Assembly: GCA_963593905.1 (NCBI GenBank)
Contig: CAVBBL010000001.1
Coordinates: forward strand, 139,640-203,639
Direction: 5' to 3'
DNA length: 64,000 nt
From: CAG-791 sp963593905
GTDB lineage: Bacteria > Bacillota > Clostridia > Lachnospirales > Lachnospiraceae
Shown: piece after piece, positions 48,444 to 57,300 of the stretch
Numbering within the stretch: position 1 is the first letter of the stretch
How the letters are laid out: every line of letters begins with the position of its first letter
Notes under the pieces: generated by a model
Databases searched by the model: none
The model's input: the letters and a program-made list of their open reading frames with translations, nothing else
What the model was told of the DNA's origin: nothing
Position numbers and translations under genes: made by a program

Positions 48444-49085
48444 ATGCAATACTTGACATTTGCACTTACGAAAGGAAGACTGGCAGATAAGACCATGGAT
48501 CTGCTGGAAAAGGCAGGATTTTCCTGTGAGGAGATGAAGGATAAGGACACCAGGAAGCTGATTTTCACCAATGAAGAGCAAAAGCTTCGCTTTTTCCTGG
48601 CCAAGGGACCGGACGTTCCCACCTATGTGGAGTACGGCGCAGCAGATATCGGTGTAGTTGGTTCCGATGTGATCATGGAAGAGAAAAGGCGTGTCTATGA
48701 GGTACTGGATTTAGGATTTGGCAAGTGCCGTATGTGTGTGTGCGGACCTAAGGAAGCGGGAGAGCTTTTGCAGCACCATGAGATGATTCGCGTAGCCTCT
48801 AAGTATCCCAATATTGCCAGAGAGTATTTTTACAACCAGAAAAATCAGACCGTGGATATCATTAAGCTCAATGGTTCTGTAGAGCTGGGGCCCATCGTAA
48901 AGCTCTCCGATGTCATTGTGGATATTGTAGAGACAGGTTCCACTCTTCGTGAAAACGGACTGACGGTTTTAGAGGAGGTATGCCCTCTTTCGGCCCGCAT
49001 GATCGTTAATCAGGTGAGTATGCAGATGGAAACAGAGCGAATCAAGGATCTGATCAGCAGATTAAGGATTGCTGTAAATGCCTGA
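48444..49085 (+). CDS. hisG: ATP phosphoribosyltransferase, short form
   Basis: First enzyme of histidine synthesis (ATP + PRPP). LTFALTKGRLADKTMDLLEKAG at the start, GAADIGVVGSDVI in the middle, and the PRPP loop VDIVETGSTLRENGL near residue 165. At 213 residues it lacks the C-terminal regulatory domain of long HisG, so it needs HisZ, which is encoded just upstream. The ATG at 48444 (MQYLTFALTKGR) after AGAGAGA was chosen. Confidence 0.93.
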   Translation: MQYLTFALTKGRLADKTMDLLEKAGFSCEEMKDKDTRKLIFTNEEQKLRFFLAKGPDVPTYVEYGAADIGVVGSDVIMEEKRRVYEVLDLGFGKCRMCVCGPKEAGELLQHHEMIRVASKYPNIAREYFYNQKNQTVDIIKLNGSVELGPIVKLSDVIVDIVETGSTLRENGLTVLEEVCPLSARMIVNQVSMQMETERIKDLISRLRIAVNA

Positions 49086-49142
49086 CAGAAATTTCCAAAT
49101 GAGGCATAAGCACGGCAGAATGTTTGCAGAATGGAGAAAACG

Positions 49143-50432
49143 ATGCGTATTTTGAATTTGACCAAGGACGAACAGGATAGAGTTTTGGCTTCTCTTCTCA
49201 AGAGAAGCCCTGCCAATTATACAGAGCAGGAGGGAACGGTACGGGAGATCATAGACAATGTGCGGCGGGATAAAGATGCGGCTATTTTTGCCTATGAGGA
49301 GAAATTTGATCACTGCCGGCTCAGTGCGGAGAATATACGGGTGACCAAGGAGGAGATTGCAGCTGCTTATCAGGAGCTTGAAGATGGTTTCATAGAGGTT
49401 ATGAAGAGAGCAGCAGCCAATATCCGCTCTTTCCATGAAAAACAAAAGACCAACAGCTGGATCACCACCACGGACGAGGGAACGATTCTCGGCCAAAAGG
49501 TAACGCCTATTGCGGTTTCCGGCTGCTATGTGCCCGGCGGCAGAGCTGTCTATCCTTCCAGTGTACTGATGAACGTTATTCCCGCTAAGGTAGCCGGTGT
49601 AGAGAAGATTATTGTCTGCACGCCCCCTAATGCACAGGGCAAAGTGCCTGCCGGCACCATCGTAGCTGCCGATATCGCCGGCGTAGATGAAATCTATAAG
49701 GTGGGCGGTGCACAGGCAATCGCAGCTATGGCTTTTGGCACGGAATCTGTGCCCAGAGTGGATAAGATCACAGGCCCCGGCAATATCTTCGTAGCGCTTG
49801 CCAAGAAAGCGTGCTTTGGTTATACCGGTATTGATTCCGTGGCAGGCCCCAGCGAGATCCTAATCATTGCCGATGAAACGGCTAATGCCAGATACGTGGC
49901 AGCAGATCTTCTTTCCCAGGCGGAGCATGATCCTTTAGCCAGTGCTATTTTGCTGACCACCAGTAAAGAACTGGCAGAAAAAGTCTCTGCGGAGATAGAC
50001 GGCTTCTTAAAGGAACTCTCCAGAGCGGAGATCATACAGCAGTCTCTGGACAATTACGGTTACATCTTTGTGGGAGATACCATGGAGGAACTGGTGGATG
50101 CTGCCAACGCCATTGCTTCGGAGCACATGGAGATTGTCACCGCCAATCCCTTCGAGGTTATGACAAAGATCAAAAATGCCGGTGCTATTTTCCTGGGACA
50201 GTATTCCAGTGAACCCCTCGGCGATTACTATGCAGGCCCGAATCATATTCTGCCCACCAACGGCACAGCCAGATTTTTCTCTCCTTTAAGTGTGGATGAT
50301 TTTGTAAAGAAGAGCAGTATCATTTCCTATTCCCGGGATGCGCTGGAACGGGTGCATGAGGATATTGAAGTCTTTGCACAGAATGAGGGTTTGACAGCGC
50401 ATGCCAACTCCGTACATGTGCGTTTTGAATAG
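49143..50432 (+). CDS. hisD: Histidinol dehydrogenase
   Basis: Zinc enzyme that performs the last two oxidation steps to histidine. GCYVPGGRAVYPSSVLMNVIPAKVAGV, KVGGAQAIAAMAFGT, GPGNIFVALAKK, the Zn-site region SQAEHDPLASAIL and SEHMEIVTANP are diagnostic. Length 429. The ATG at 49143 after TGGAG was chosen over 49131. A 57-base gap follows hisG; a hairpin element follows hisD. Confidence 0.95.
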   Translation: MRILNLTKDEQDRVLASLLKRSPANYTEQEGTVREIIDNVRRDKDAAIFAYEEKFDHCRLSAENIRVTKEEIAAAYQELEDGFIEVMKRAAANIRSFHEKQKTNSWITTTDEGTILGQKVTPIAVSGCYVPGGRAVYPSSVLMNVIPAKVAGVEKIIVCTPPNAQGKVPAGTIVAADIAGVDEIYKVGGAQAIAAMAFGTESVPRVDKITGPGNIFVALAKKACFGYTGIDSVAGPSEILIIADETANARYVAADLLSQAEHDPLASAILLTTSKELAEKVSAEIDGFLKELSRAEIIQQSLDNYGYIFVGDTMEELVDAANAIASEHMEIVTANPFEVMTKIKNAGAIFLGQYSSEPLGDYYAGPNHILPTNGTARFFSPLSVDDFVKKSSIISYSRDALERVHEDIEVFAQNEGLTAHANSVHVRFE

Positions 50433-50433
50433 A

Positions 50434-50587
50434 AAATGGGGATTCGTGTAAAAAATATGCCTGATGGCATATTTTTTACACAGCTATCGGTGGCGCAGGC
50501 GTCGCCAATAGCCTTGATCGCAAAAGCAAATCTGAAATTTGCTTTGCGATTCCTTCGGCGCAGGGCGCCTGCGGAATGGAGAGTAGT
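50434..50587 (+). repeat. Modular hairpin element between hisD and hisB
   Basis: It starts right behind the hisD stop with AAATGGGGATT, identical to the start of copy 2 before plsY. A 16-bp hairpin follows (50446-50461 with 50466-50481, loop TGAT), then GCTAT..ATAGC (50483-50512) with a GGCG/CGCC inner stem, then GCAAAT/ATTTGC within GCAAA/TTTGC arms, then GGCGC/GCGCC and the SD GGAG of hisB. The first stem differs from the plsY copy by compensated changes. Confidence 0.85.
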
Positions 50588-51181
50588 ATGAAACGACAAG
50601 CAGATTGTGAACGTATCACGGGAGAGACACAGATAAAATTATCCCTTTGTCTGGACGGCACCGGGCAGAGTAAGGTGGATACCGGCATAGGCTTTTTTGA
50701 TCACATGATGCACGCTTTTGCAAGACACGGCCTCTTTGACCTGGATCTCAAGGTGCAAGGTGACCTGGAAGTGGATGGTCATCACAGCGTAGAGGATACA
50801 GGCATCGTTCTGGGGACTGCCATTAAACAGGCCATCGGAGACAAAAAGGGAATCCGCCGGTATGGTTATTTTGTTCTTCCCATGGATGAAGCTCTGGTGA
50901 TCTGTGCAGTGGATCTTTGCGGCAGACCCTATTTTGTCCTCAGTGGTCAGGAACACATCAAGGCGCCTATGGTGGGGGATTTTGACACAGAGCTTGTGAA
51001 GGAATTCTTTTACTCTGTTTCCTATGCAGCAGGGATGAACCTGCATTTCCAGATTCTGGAGGGAGAAAACAGCCACCACATCATAGAGGCTATGTTTAAG
51101 GCCTTCTCCAAGGCGCTGGATATGGCTACCGGCTGCGACCAGCGGATTACAGAGGTGTTGAGCACGAAAGGATGTTTATGA
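50588..51181 (+). CDS. hisB: Imidazoleglycerol-phosphate dehydratase
   Basis: 197 residues, monofunctional Mn-dependent dehydratase. TGIGFFDHMMHAFARHGLFDL, VDGHHSVEDTGIVLG and GENSHHIIEAMFKAF contain the paired histidine metal ligands. The ATG at 50588 follows GGAG; 50576 is an upstream alternative. The stop overlaps the next start (ATGA, 51178-51181), so it is translationally coupled to the HisIE fusion gene. Confidence 0.95.
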   Translation: MKRQADCERITGETQIKLSLCLDGTGQSKVDTGIGFFDHMMHAFARHGLFDLDLKVQGDLEVDGHHSVEDTGIVLGTAIKQAIGDKKGIRRYGYFVLPMDEALVICAVDLCGRPYFVLSGQEHIKAPMVGDFDTELVKEFFYSVSYAAGMNLHFQILEGENSHHIIEAMFKAFSKALDMATGCDQRITEVLSTKGCL

Positions 51182-52482
51182 CAGAACAATATAAGCAGTT
51201 TATTCCATGCATTTATTTAAAAGATGAAAAAGCGGTACGCAGTCTGGCAGATCCGGAGATTACCAACACCGATCCGGTGGCACTGGCGAAGCGTTACAGC
51301 GAGAATCACGCCGATGGGCTGATTATCTTTGATCAGTCCGAGGGCGATGAAGCGCATGAGGCAGCCCTTGATGTCATTAAGGAAATCTGCACTGCCGTGT
51401 CGATTCCTGTAATCGGTGCCGGCAATATCCGTCGTATGGAGGATGTGAAAAAGCTTCTGTATGCCGGCTGCAGAATGGCGGCGCTTAATTTTTCCAGACA
51501 GGACAATATCGCGATCACCAAGGAAGTGGCGGATAAATTCGGCAAAGACAGGATTGCGGCCTGCTACAGAGCCACGGATGCGGTGACAGACCATGAGGAT
51601 CTGATTAGAGAGTATGTGACAAAGATGATCCTGGTGGATGAGACCGGTGTGAAGGATGCGCTTTCCTTAAAGAATATTCCCACCATCATCTCTCTTCCGG
51701 AGGTTTCACTGGACAAGATTCTGGATTTTTTCACTTATGATAATGTCTCCGGGCTTACCGGCAATGCTATCAATGATAATTACACCGAGCTTCGCAGCTT
51801 AAAGCTTTTGTGCAGAGAAAATAAGATTCCTGTATTTTTACATGAAGCAAAGTTCGCCTGGTCTGATTTTAAGCTAAACAGCGACGGACAGCTTCCGGTG
51901 GTGGTGCAGGAAGTGGGTACCGACGAGGTGTTGATGGTGGCTTATATGAATGAAGAGGCCTATAACATGACTGTATCCACCGGCAGGATGACTTATTATT
52001 CCAGGAGCAGGCAGGAACTTTGGATCAAGGGCGAGACCAGCGGTCATTATCAGTATGTTCGTTCCCTGACGGCAGACTGTGATATGGATACCCTGCTGGC
52101 AAAGGTAGAGCAGGTAGGTGCTGCCTGCCATACCGGCAATCACTCCTGTTTCTTCCAGACGGACGCTGTCTTTGGTAGTGAAGAGAATAATCCCCAGAAG
52201 GTCTTGGAACAGGTCTATGCAACCATCATCGACAGACGTGATCATCCCAAGGAAGGCTCCTATACCAATTACCTCTTTGACAAAGGCATTGATAAGATGC
52301 TCAAAAAGCTGGGAGAGGAATCCACGGAGATCGTGATCGCAGCTAAGAATACTAATCCCAATGAGGTGATGTATGAGATGGCGGACTATCTCTATCACAT
52401 GATGGTGGTGATGGCAGAGAAAAATGTGACATGGCAGCAGATTGCCGATGAACTGGCCAGAAGAGAGCGCCCTAAGGAGTGA
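51178..52482 (+). CDS. hisIE: HisF-like domain fused to HisIE (PRA-CH / PRA-PH)
   Basis: 434 residues in three parts. Residues 1 to about 215 are a HisA/HisF-like barrel (IPCIYLKDEKAV, TDPVALAKRYSENHADGLIIFDQ, IPVIGAGNIRRMEDVKKLLYAG). Where HisF has its two catalytic aspartates there are Tyr13 and Tyr130/Arg131, so this barrel is probably inactive. Residues about 230-335 are phosphoribosyl-AMP cyclohydrolase with the zinc cysteines CDMD and GAACHTGNHSCF. Residues about 340-434 are phosphoribosyl-ATP pyrophosphatase (GEESTEIVIAAKN, ADYLYHMMVVM). HisI and HisE do steps 2 and 3 of the pathway. hisA, hisF and hisH are not in the window. Confidence 0.9.
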   Translation: MTEQYKQFIPCIYLKDEKAVRSLADPEITNTDPVALAKRYSENHADGLIIFDQSEGDEAHEAALDVIKEICTAVSIPVIGAGNIRRMEDVKKLLYAGCRMAALNFSRQDNIAITKEVADKFGKDRIAACYRATDAVTDHEDLIREYVTKMILVDETGVKDALSLKNIPTIISLPEVSLDKILDFFTYDNVSGLTGNAINDNYTELRSLKLLCRENKIPVFLHEAKFAWSDFKLNSDGQLPVVVQEVGTDEVLMVAYMNEEAYNMTVSTGRMTYYSRSRQELWIKGETSGHYQYVRSLTADCDMDTLLAKVEQVGAACHTGNHSCFFQTDAVFGSEENNPQKVLEQVYATIIDRRDHPKEGSYTNYLFDKGIDKMLKKLGEESTEIVIAAKNTNPNEVMYEMADYLYHMMVVMAEKNVTWQQIADELARRERPKE

Positions 52483-52499
52483 TTCCCGGAAAGGCATCC

Positions 52500-53741
52500 A
52501 TGAAGATTATATTTTCCCGTTACGAAAAACAGACAATAGGATTTGTCCTGGAACAGGGCGTACTTACAGAGATCTTTCCGGCGGATACTGGCCGGAAAGA
52601 TTTTTCTGTTGGAGATATTGTAATAGGACAGGTACAGAATATAGTTCCCGGCGTGGGGGCAGCCTTTGTGCAGCTGACAGACAACGGCAAGGTACCCAAT
52701 GCCTGCCTTCCCCTTTCGGATTGCATGGAACCGGTGAAAAACGGCAGACAGCTGCCGGTACAGATTACTGCCCTTCCAAACGGATCAAAGCCCGCCAAGG
52801 TGAGTGCTAAGCTGACGCTGGAGGGACGCTACCTGGTGCTGCATCTCGGTGTCAAGGGTATACATATTTCCAAAAAGCTGTCATTGGAAGTAAAGCAGAC
52901 ACTGCAGGAGAAGCTCTCTGCGGTCGTCTGCCCCTATGGAATTATTGTCCGTACAGAGGCGGCAGAGCTTCTCAAAAATAAAAATGATTCGGATGCACTT
53001 TTGCCTTTGCTGGAGGAATTACGTTTTTTACAGGACAAGATGAAGCGTATAGAACAGGTGTCTGATGCACAGACACCCTGGAGTGTTCTGCACAGCGCAG
53101 AGCCTGTCGTGATCCGTCATATTCGCAGATTTCATCTCCCGGAAGAAGAGGAAATACTTTTCGATAATAATCTGCAGGAGGACGGAGAAATCTTGCATAG
53201 ACTCCTGCAGGAATACATGCCAAAGCAGGCTGTAAAGTGTCGGGATGCATCACAGATTCCCCTTATGATTCTTCATAAGCTTTCCTCTCAATTACAGCAG
53301 GCATTGCAGAAAAAAGTATGGCTGCCATCCGGCGGCTATCTGATCATCGAGCCTACGGAGGCATTGACCGCTATCGATGTGAACAGCGGCAAAAATGAAG
53401 CCTTTTCCAAAACCAAAATAAACTGCGCCGGCCGGGAAGAACAGGAAGCAAGAGAAAAGATCATTCTCATGCAGAACCTGGAGGCGGCAAAGGAGGCTAT
53501 GCGCCAGATTCGTCTTCGGAACCTTAGCGGCATGATTCTCATAGACTTTGTGAACATGAAGCCGGCAGGAGAAGAGACGCTGTTAACGGCACTTCGGGAA
53601 CTGGCCCAGAAGGATCCTGTGCATACCAGAGTCGTCGATATAACGGCCCTTGGACTGGCGGAGATCACCAGAAAAAAGCAAGAGGTGCCCATCAGGCAGT
53701 GGTTGTCCTGCATTGCGGAGGATAGCCACAGGAGGGTATAG
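52500..53741 (+). CDS. rng: Ribonuclease E/G family protein
   Basis: 413 residues. N-terminal S1-type RNA-binding domain (about 30-110: VGDIVIGQVQNIVPGVGAAFVQL) and a DNase I-like catalytic domain with the metal aspartates in TAIDVNSGK (D293) and LIDFVNM (D349). Compared with E. coli RNase E the segment between the two Asp is about 13 residues longer (around CAGREEQEAREK). The ATG at 52500 after GGAAAGG was chosen. It normally precedes rplU in related genomes; here a large surface-protein gene lies between. Confidence 0.88.
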   Translation: MKIIFSRYEKQTIGFVLEQGVLTEIFPADTGRKDFSVGDIVIGQVQNIVPGVGAAFVQLTDNGKVPNACLPLSDCMEPVKNGRQLPVQITALPNGSKPAKVSAKLTLEGRYLVLHLGVKGIHISKKLSLEVKQTLQEKLSAVVCPYGIIVRTEAAELLKNKNDSDALLPLLEELRFLQDKMKRIEQVSDAQTPWSVLHSAEPVVIRHIRRFHLPEEEEILFDNNLQEDGEILHRLLQEYMPKQAVKCRDASQIPLMILHKLSSQLQQALQKKVWLPSGGYLIIEPTEALTAIDVNSGKNEAFSKTKINCAGREEQEAREKIILMQNLEAAKEAMRQIRLRNLSGMILIDFVNMKPAGEETLLTALRELAQKDPVHTRVVDITALGLAEITRKKQEVPIRQWLSCIAEDSHRRV

Positions 53742-54213
53742 AGCGATGAGAGGGCTTGACAGATGAAGAGCAGCTTTTACGCTCAAACAGCAAAATATAC
53801 TGTTTTGGGGTGGGATAATGACTTACTTTTGACGACCTGAAGGCCGTATTTGCAGGGAGTGCGCAATCAAAGCAAAAAAAAGAACAGAGTTTTTGTGCAT
53901 CTTTTTTCAGGATGTAGAAAATAAAAAAGCCGGGGTAAAATCATTGCATTTTAGCTCGGCTTTTTCCATAATGAAATACAAGATAGCGGCCTGCGATCAG
54001 TCTTTCCGGACAAGGCCGCAGGACGTTTCTCTTTCACTTCTGAAAACATATCCTGCAAGCACTTCTTTTATCAGATCTTTTTTTTCATTTCCTGATCGCA
54101 CTTCGGTTTTATTTCCAGAATGACAGACCAGGCAGGCCTGCTATTACTCTGATTCGGACACACCGTGTACTGCCGGTAGTATTCCGAGGTTTACTGTCTT
54201 CACAGTATGTATC
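53742..54213 (+). other. Long intergenic region after rng
   Basis: About 470 bases without a convincing gene. It contains a TTGACA at 53756 without a good -10, the terminator-like hairpin at 53924-53965, a CCTGCG/CGCAGG pair, and the palindrome GCAGGCCTGC (54132-54141). A promoter for the following surface-protein gene must lie in or near it, but none could be assigned with confidence. Confidence 0.5.
53924..53965 (+). terminator. Terminator-like hairpin after rng
   Basis: AAAAAGCCGGGGTAAAAT (53924-53941) pairs with ATTTTAGCTCGGCTTTTT (53948-53965) with one mismatch and one G-U, loop CATTGC; the 3' arm ends in Ts. It can work in either direction. Confidence 0.75.
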
Positions 54214-54354
54214 TTTTTTTTTTCTTTTCTATTTTTTACCATTTCTGTTTTTCACTATTATTATTTTTCTTTTTCTTTTTCGTTATTATTTCTGTTTCCT
54301 TTTTTCATTTCTATTTTTTCTTTTTATTATCATTTCTATTTCATCTTTTTACTT
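54213..54354 (+). repeat. T-rich pyrimidine tract before the surface protein gene
   Basis: About 140 bases made almost only of T and C with scattered A, beginning with a run of ten Ts (54214-54223) and with several T5-T6 runs. It ends at the GAGGAGG SD of the surface protein gene. Such tracts are slippage-prone and could alter expression by length change. Confidence 0.7.
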
Positions 54355-54369
54355 CCGAGGAGGTTCCCT

Positions 54370-57300
54370 ATGAAAAAGCATCACCGATCGCTGTTTATCT
54401 TCTTTATGGCTTCGTTTCTGGCTTTGTCTCAGGTGACAGCTGCCGGCACGGCCCTGGCAGCCCAGTCTGTGTATGGAAGCAATATCACGGCACTACAGAC
54501 AGAAAAAACAGAAACCGACGAAAGCACGAACAGCAGTGAGAATATAAAAATAGCGACAGCTGCAGAGACAGCGGCAGAAATAAGTACAGTTGAAGATAAA
54601 AACATAATTACAAGTGTAGATACAGGCATAAGTACAGATGCAGGCATAGGTACAGATAAGGGCATAAGTACAGATTCAAGTACAGGCGCGGATGGTGCTG
54701 TCAATCAGAATGCAAGTGAAAATGCCGGCACAGGTAAATCAAATACTGCTGCAACGGGGGACGAGGCAAAATCTTCCACAGATTCGGAGAAAGGAAGTGC
54801 TTCCGCTGAAGGTAAAAGTGAGAGAGACTCGGACGATGGGGAAACAAACGATAAGGCGTCCGACAACAATGCAACAGGAAATAATACAACAGGAAATAAT
54901 ACAACAGGCAACAGTACAGCAGGCAATAACACAACAGAAAACAGTGCAGCAGGAAACAGCACAACAGGCAATAGTGCAACAGAAAACACTACAGCTGGCA
55001 ACAGTGCATCGAATCAGACAGACAAGGAAAATAATGAGCAGGCTTCTGCGGCCGATACGTTGACGAAGGAAGAATCCGGAAAAGAGGAAATCATCTTTTC
55101 CGGGATCGACAGAGTAGTGGGATTGATTCCCGGAGAGAAGATTTCTCTTCTGGATGGCGTAAGCGCCATGCGGGGGGACGAAGTCCTGACGGTTCGCGTG
55201 ATCAATATTGTGGCCACAGGGGACAGCGATTTTACATATTCAGATCAGATGAAGGAACTGGAAGAGACCAGAGAAGGCGCCAGTTATCGAATTACCTATG
55301 GCGCCTATGATGACGAGGACACGCTTTTGCAAACTGCCCAGAAAGTTCTGGAGATGCGTGTGGGCAAACAGGAACTGGCAGTGAAATACGCAGAGGAAGA
55401 CTATTTATTCAGCTTTTCCGGCACCAGCAAGACCAGTATTTTAAAGAATACGGCCTATGATTGTCTGCATGCAGTCTCCTTAAATGTAGAACGCAGAGAT
55501 AAGGATAAAGAAATCACAGAGGAAGAAATTTCCAATTTTGAGATCGAGGTGACGGATATTCGGTCATCCTGGCCGGAGTTTGTCTATCAGCAAGGGGACA
55601 CAGGCTTTGTCTCCTGCGATCAGTATGGAGCTACCTATGAAATCACCTATGGTGTACGAAATGTTTCCACAGATGCCATGGTAAAGGACTTAAGCGCCAA
55701 AAAAATAGTGGTGGTGGGAAAGCCTACGGGAACGCTGCCGCTTCTAGATAATGATGACGAGTATATCAAGACTTTTGCTTTAAAATCCATGGAGGATGGG
55801 AGCGGCCCGTTTGATGAGAATGATGCACCGGGCAATGACAGCAGCGACCATAACCGGATTGTTCGCTCCTATGACAGTATCACCTATACCCTGGCGGTGA
55901 CCAGCGAGGGATATACACCGGATGCCTATTACAAAAAGGGATATATTCATTTCCGTTTTGAACTCCCTGCGAGCAGTGAGCAGGTACAGTTTGACACAGG
56001 CAGCATGGGGTGGATGACCAGCGGAACAGGTACGGACTACGACTATAAGCTCATCGAGGAAGAGCGAGACGGGCAAAAAGTGCAGGTCCTTTCTGCGTCC
56101 AAATTTCTTGATCCGGAGGAGGCGGGCATCAGCAATGCTCTTCCTGTCATAGAGCAGACCGTCAATGTCACCCTTTTGGTGGCAGGCATGAAAAATGCAG
56201 ATGTGATCGAACCGGAATTTTATGCATGGATGGACCACAATACCCAGGAAGGAATATGTCAGGAGCACGACAGAGAGGAAATTGTCCATGTAAAGCCGGA
56301 GAGTGTCACTGTCAGCGCAGCACCCAGCTATAATATCAAGATTGAAAACGGTTCAGAGCCGGCGGCTTCTGTTTTTAATTTTAACAAGGGGACAGAAAAT
56401 GCGCCCAACAAAGGAAAAGGAGAAAAAAGCGGTGCGCTTTTTCAGTACGGCATCAGTTTGGAATTATTAAACACAGGGGATGAGAATAAGGGATTACGCG
56501 GCATCGAAATGCCGCAGGGGGAAATCACTTTTGACATTGCGCTGGGAAGCTCCTATCGCTATGGGAATGAAGGTCTGGTGACAAGTCTTGAGCAGGATGA
56601 GCGCTATCGTCCGCTTTTATGGGCCGCAGGTGCCAATACGAATTCCACATCCGGTTCGATGGGAAGAGATGTCAGTGAGGATGGCTATTTTATTGAAAAT
56701 GTGATTACCATTTCCCCGTCAAACACGGGCCATCATACCTACAATTCCTGTAAGGGCGGCAATTGGAAAGTGGTGCAGGAGGGGAATACCCTGCATGTGA
56801 CAGTCTCCGATTATGAGATCGATCCATGGGATTTCCCTTATCAGCATTGCTATGGTGATAGATTCGGCTCTAAATATTACAGCAAAGATCTTTATCAAAA
56901 GGGGCCGCAATACATCAATGTAGGCATTTTTTCTGTGGGACAGTTTTATATCATGGTCCCTTTTGGTGAGAATCAGGATTATCTGGCCGAAAAGTACGAG
57001 GTGGGATCCGTCTATCTGCATATGCAGACCACTAATCTGCAGGCCAGGAGCGTCTCCGGACAAAAGGCGACAGAGCAGGCTAAGAAGGATGACGATTCTA
57101 TTTCCGAGAGCTATGGTCTTCGCAGAAAAGGCAATTATGATAATTACATCTCCTATACCGATGCGCTGAATCTGTCTAAATATTCCTGCCTGCATCCTTA
57201 TGTGGATGTGGATGGATCCAATGCCAAATGCGGAAACGGCAGAGATGCGGTGGCGCTAGGCCAGCGTTTTACCATCAGCTTTGGCTGTCATGTGGTGAAC

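Noticed and set aside
53893..54123. 76-codon frame between rng and the surface protein
   Set aside because: It crosses the terminator hairpin, has no SD and no homology.
54207..54539. 110-codon Phe/Ser-rich frame over the T-rich tract
   Set aside because: Produced by the pyrimidine tract in another frame of the surface protein start; composition is not protein-like.
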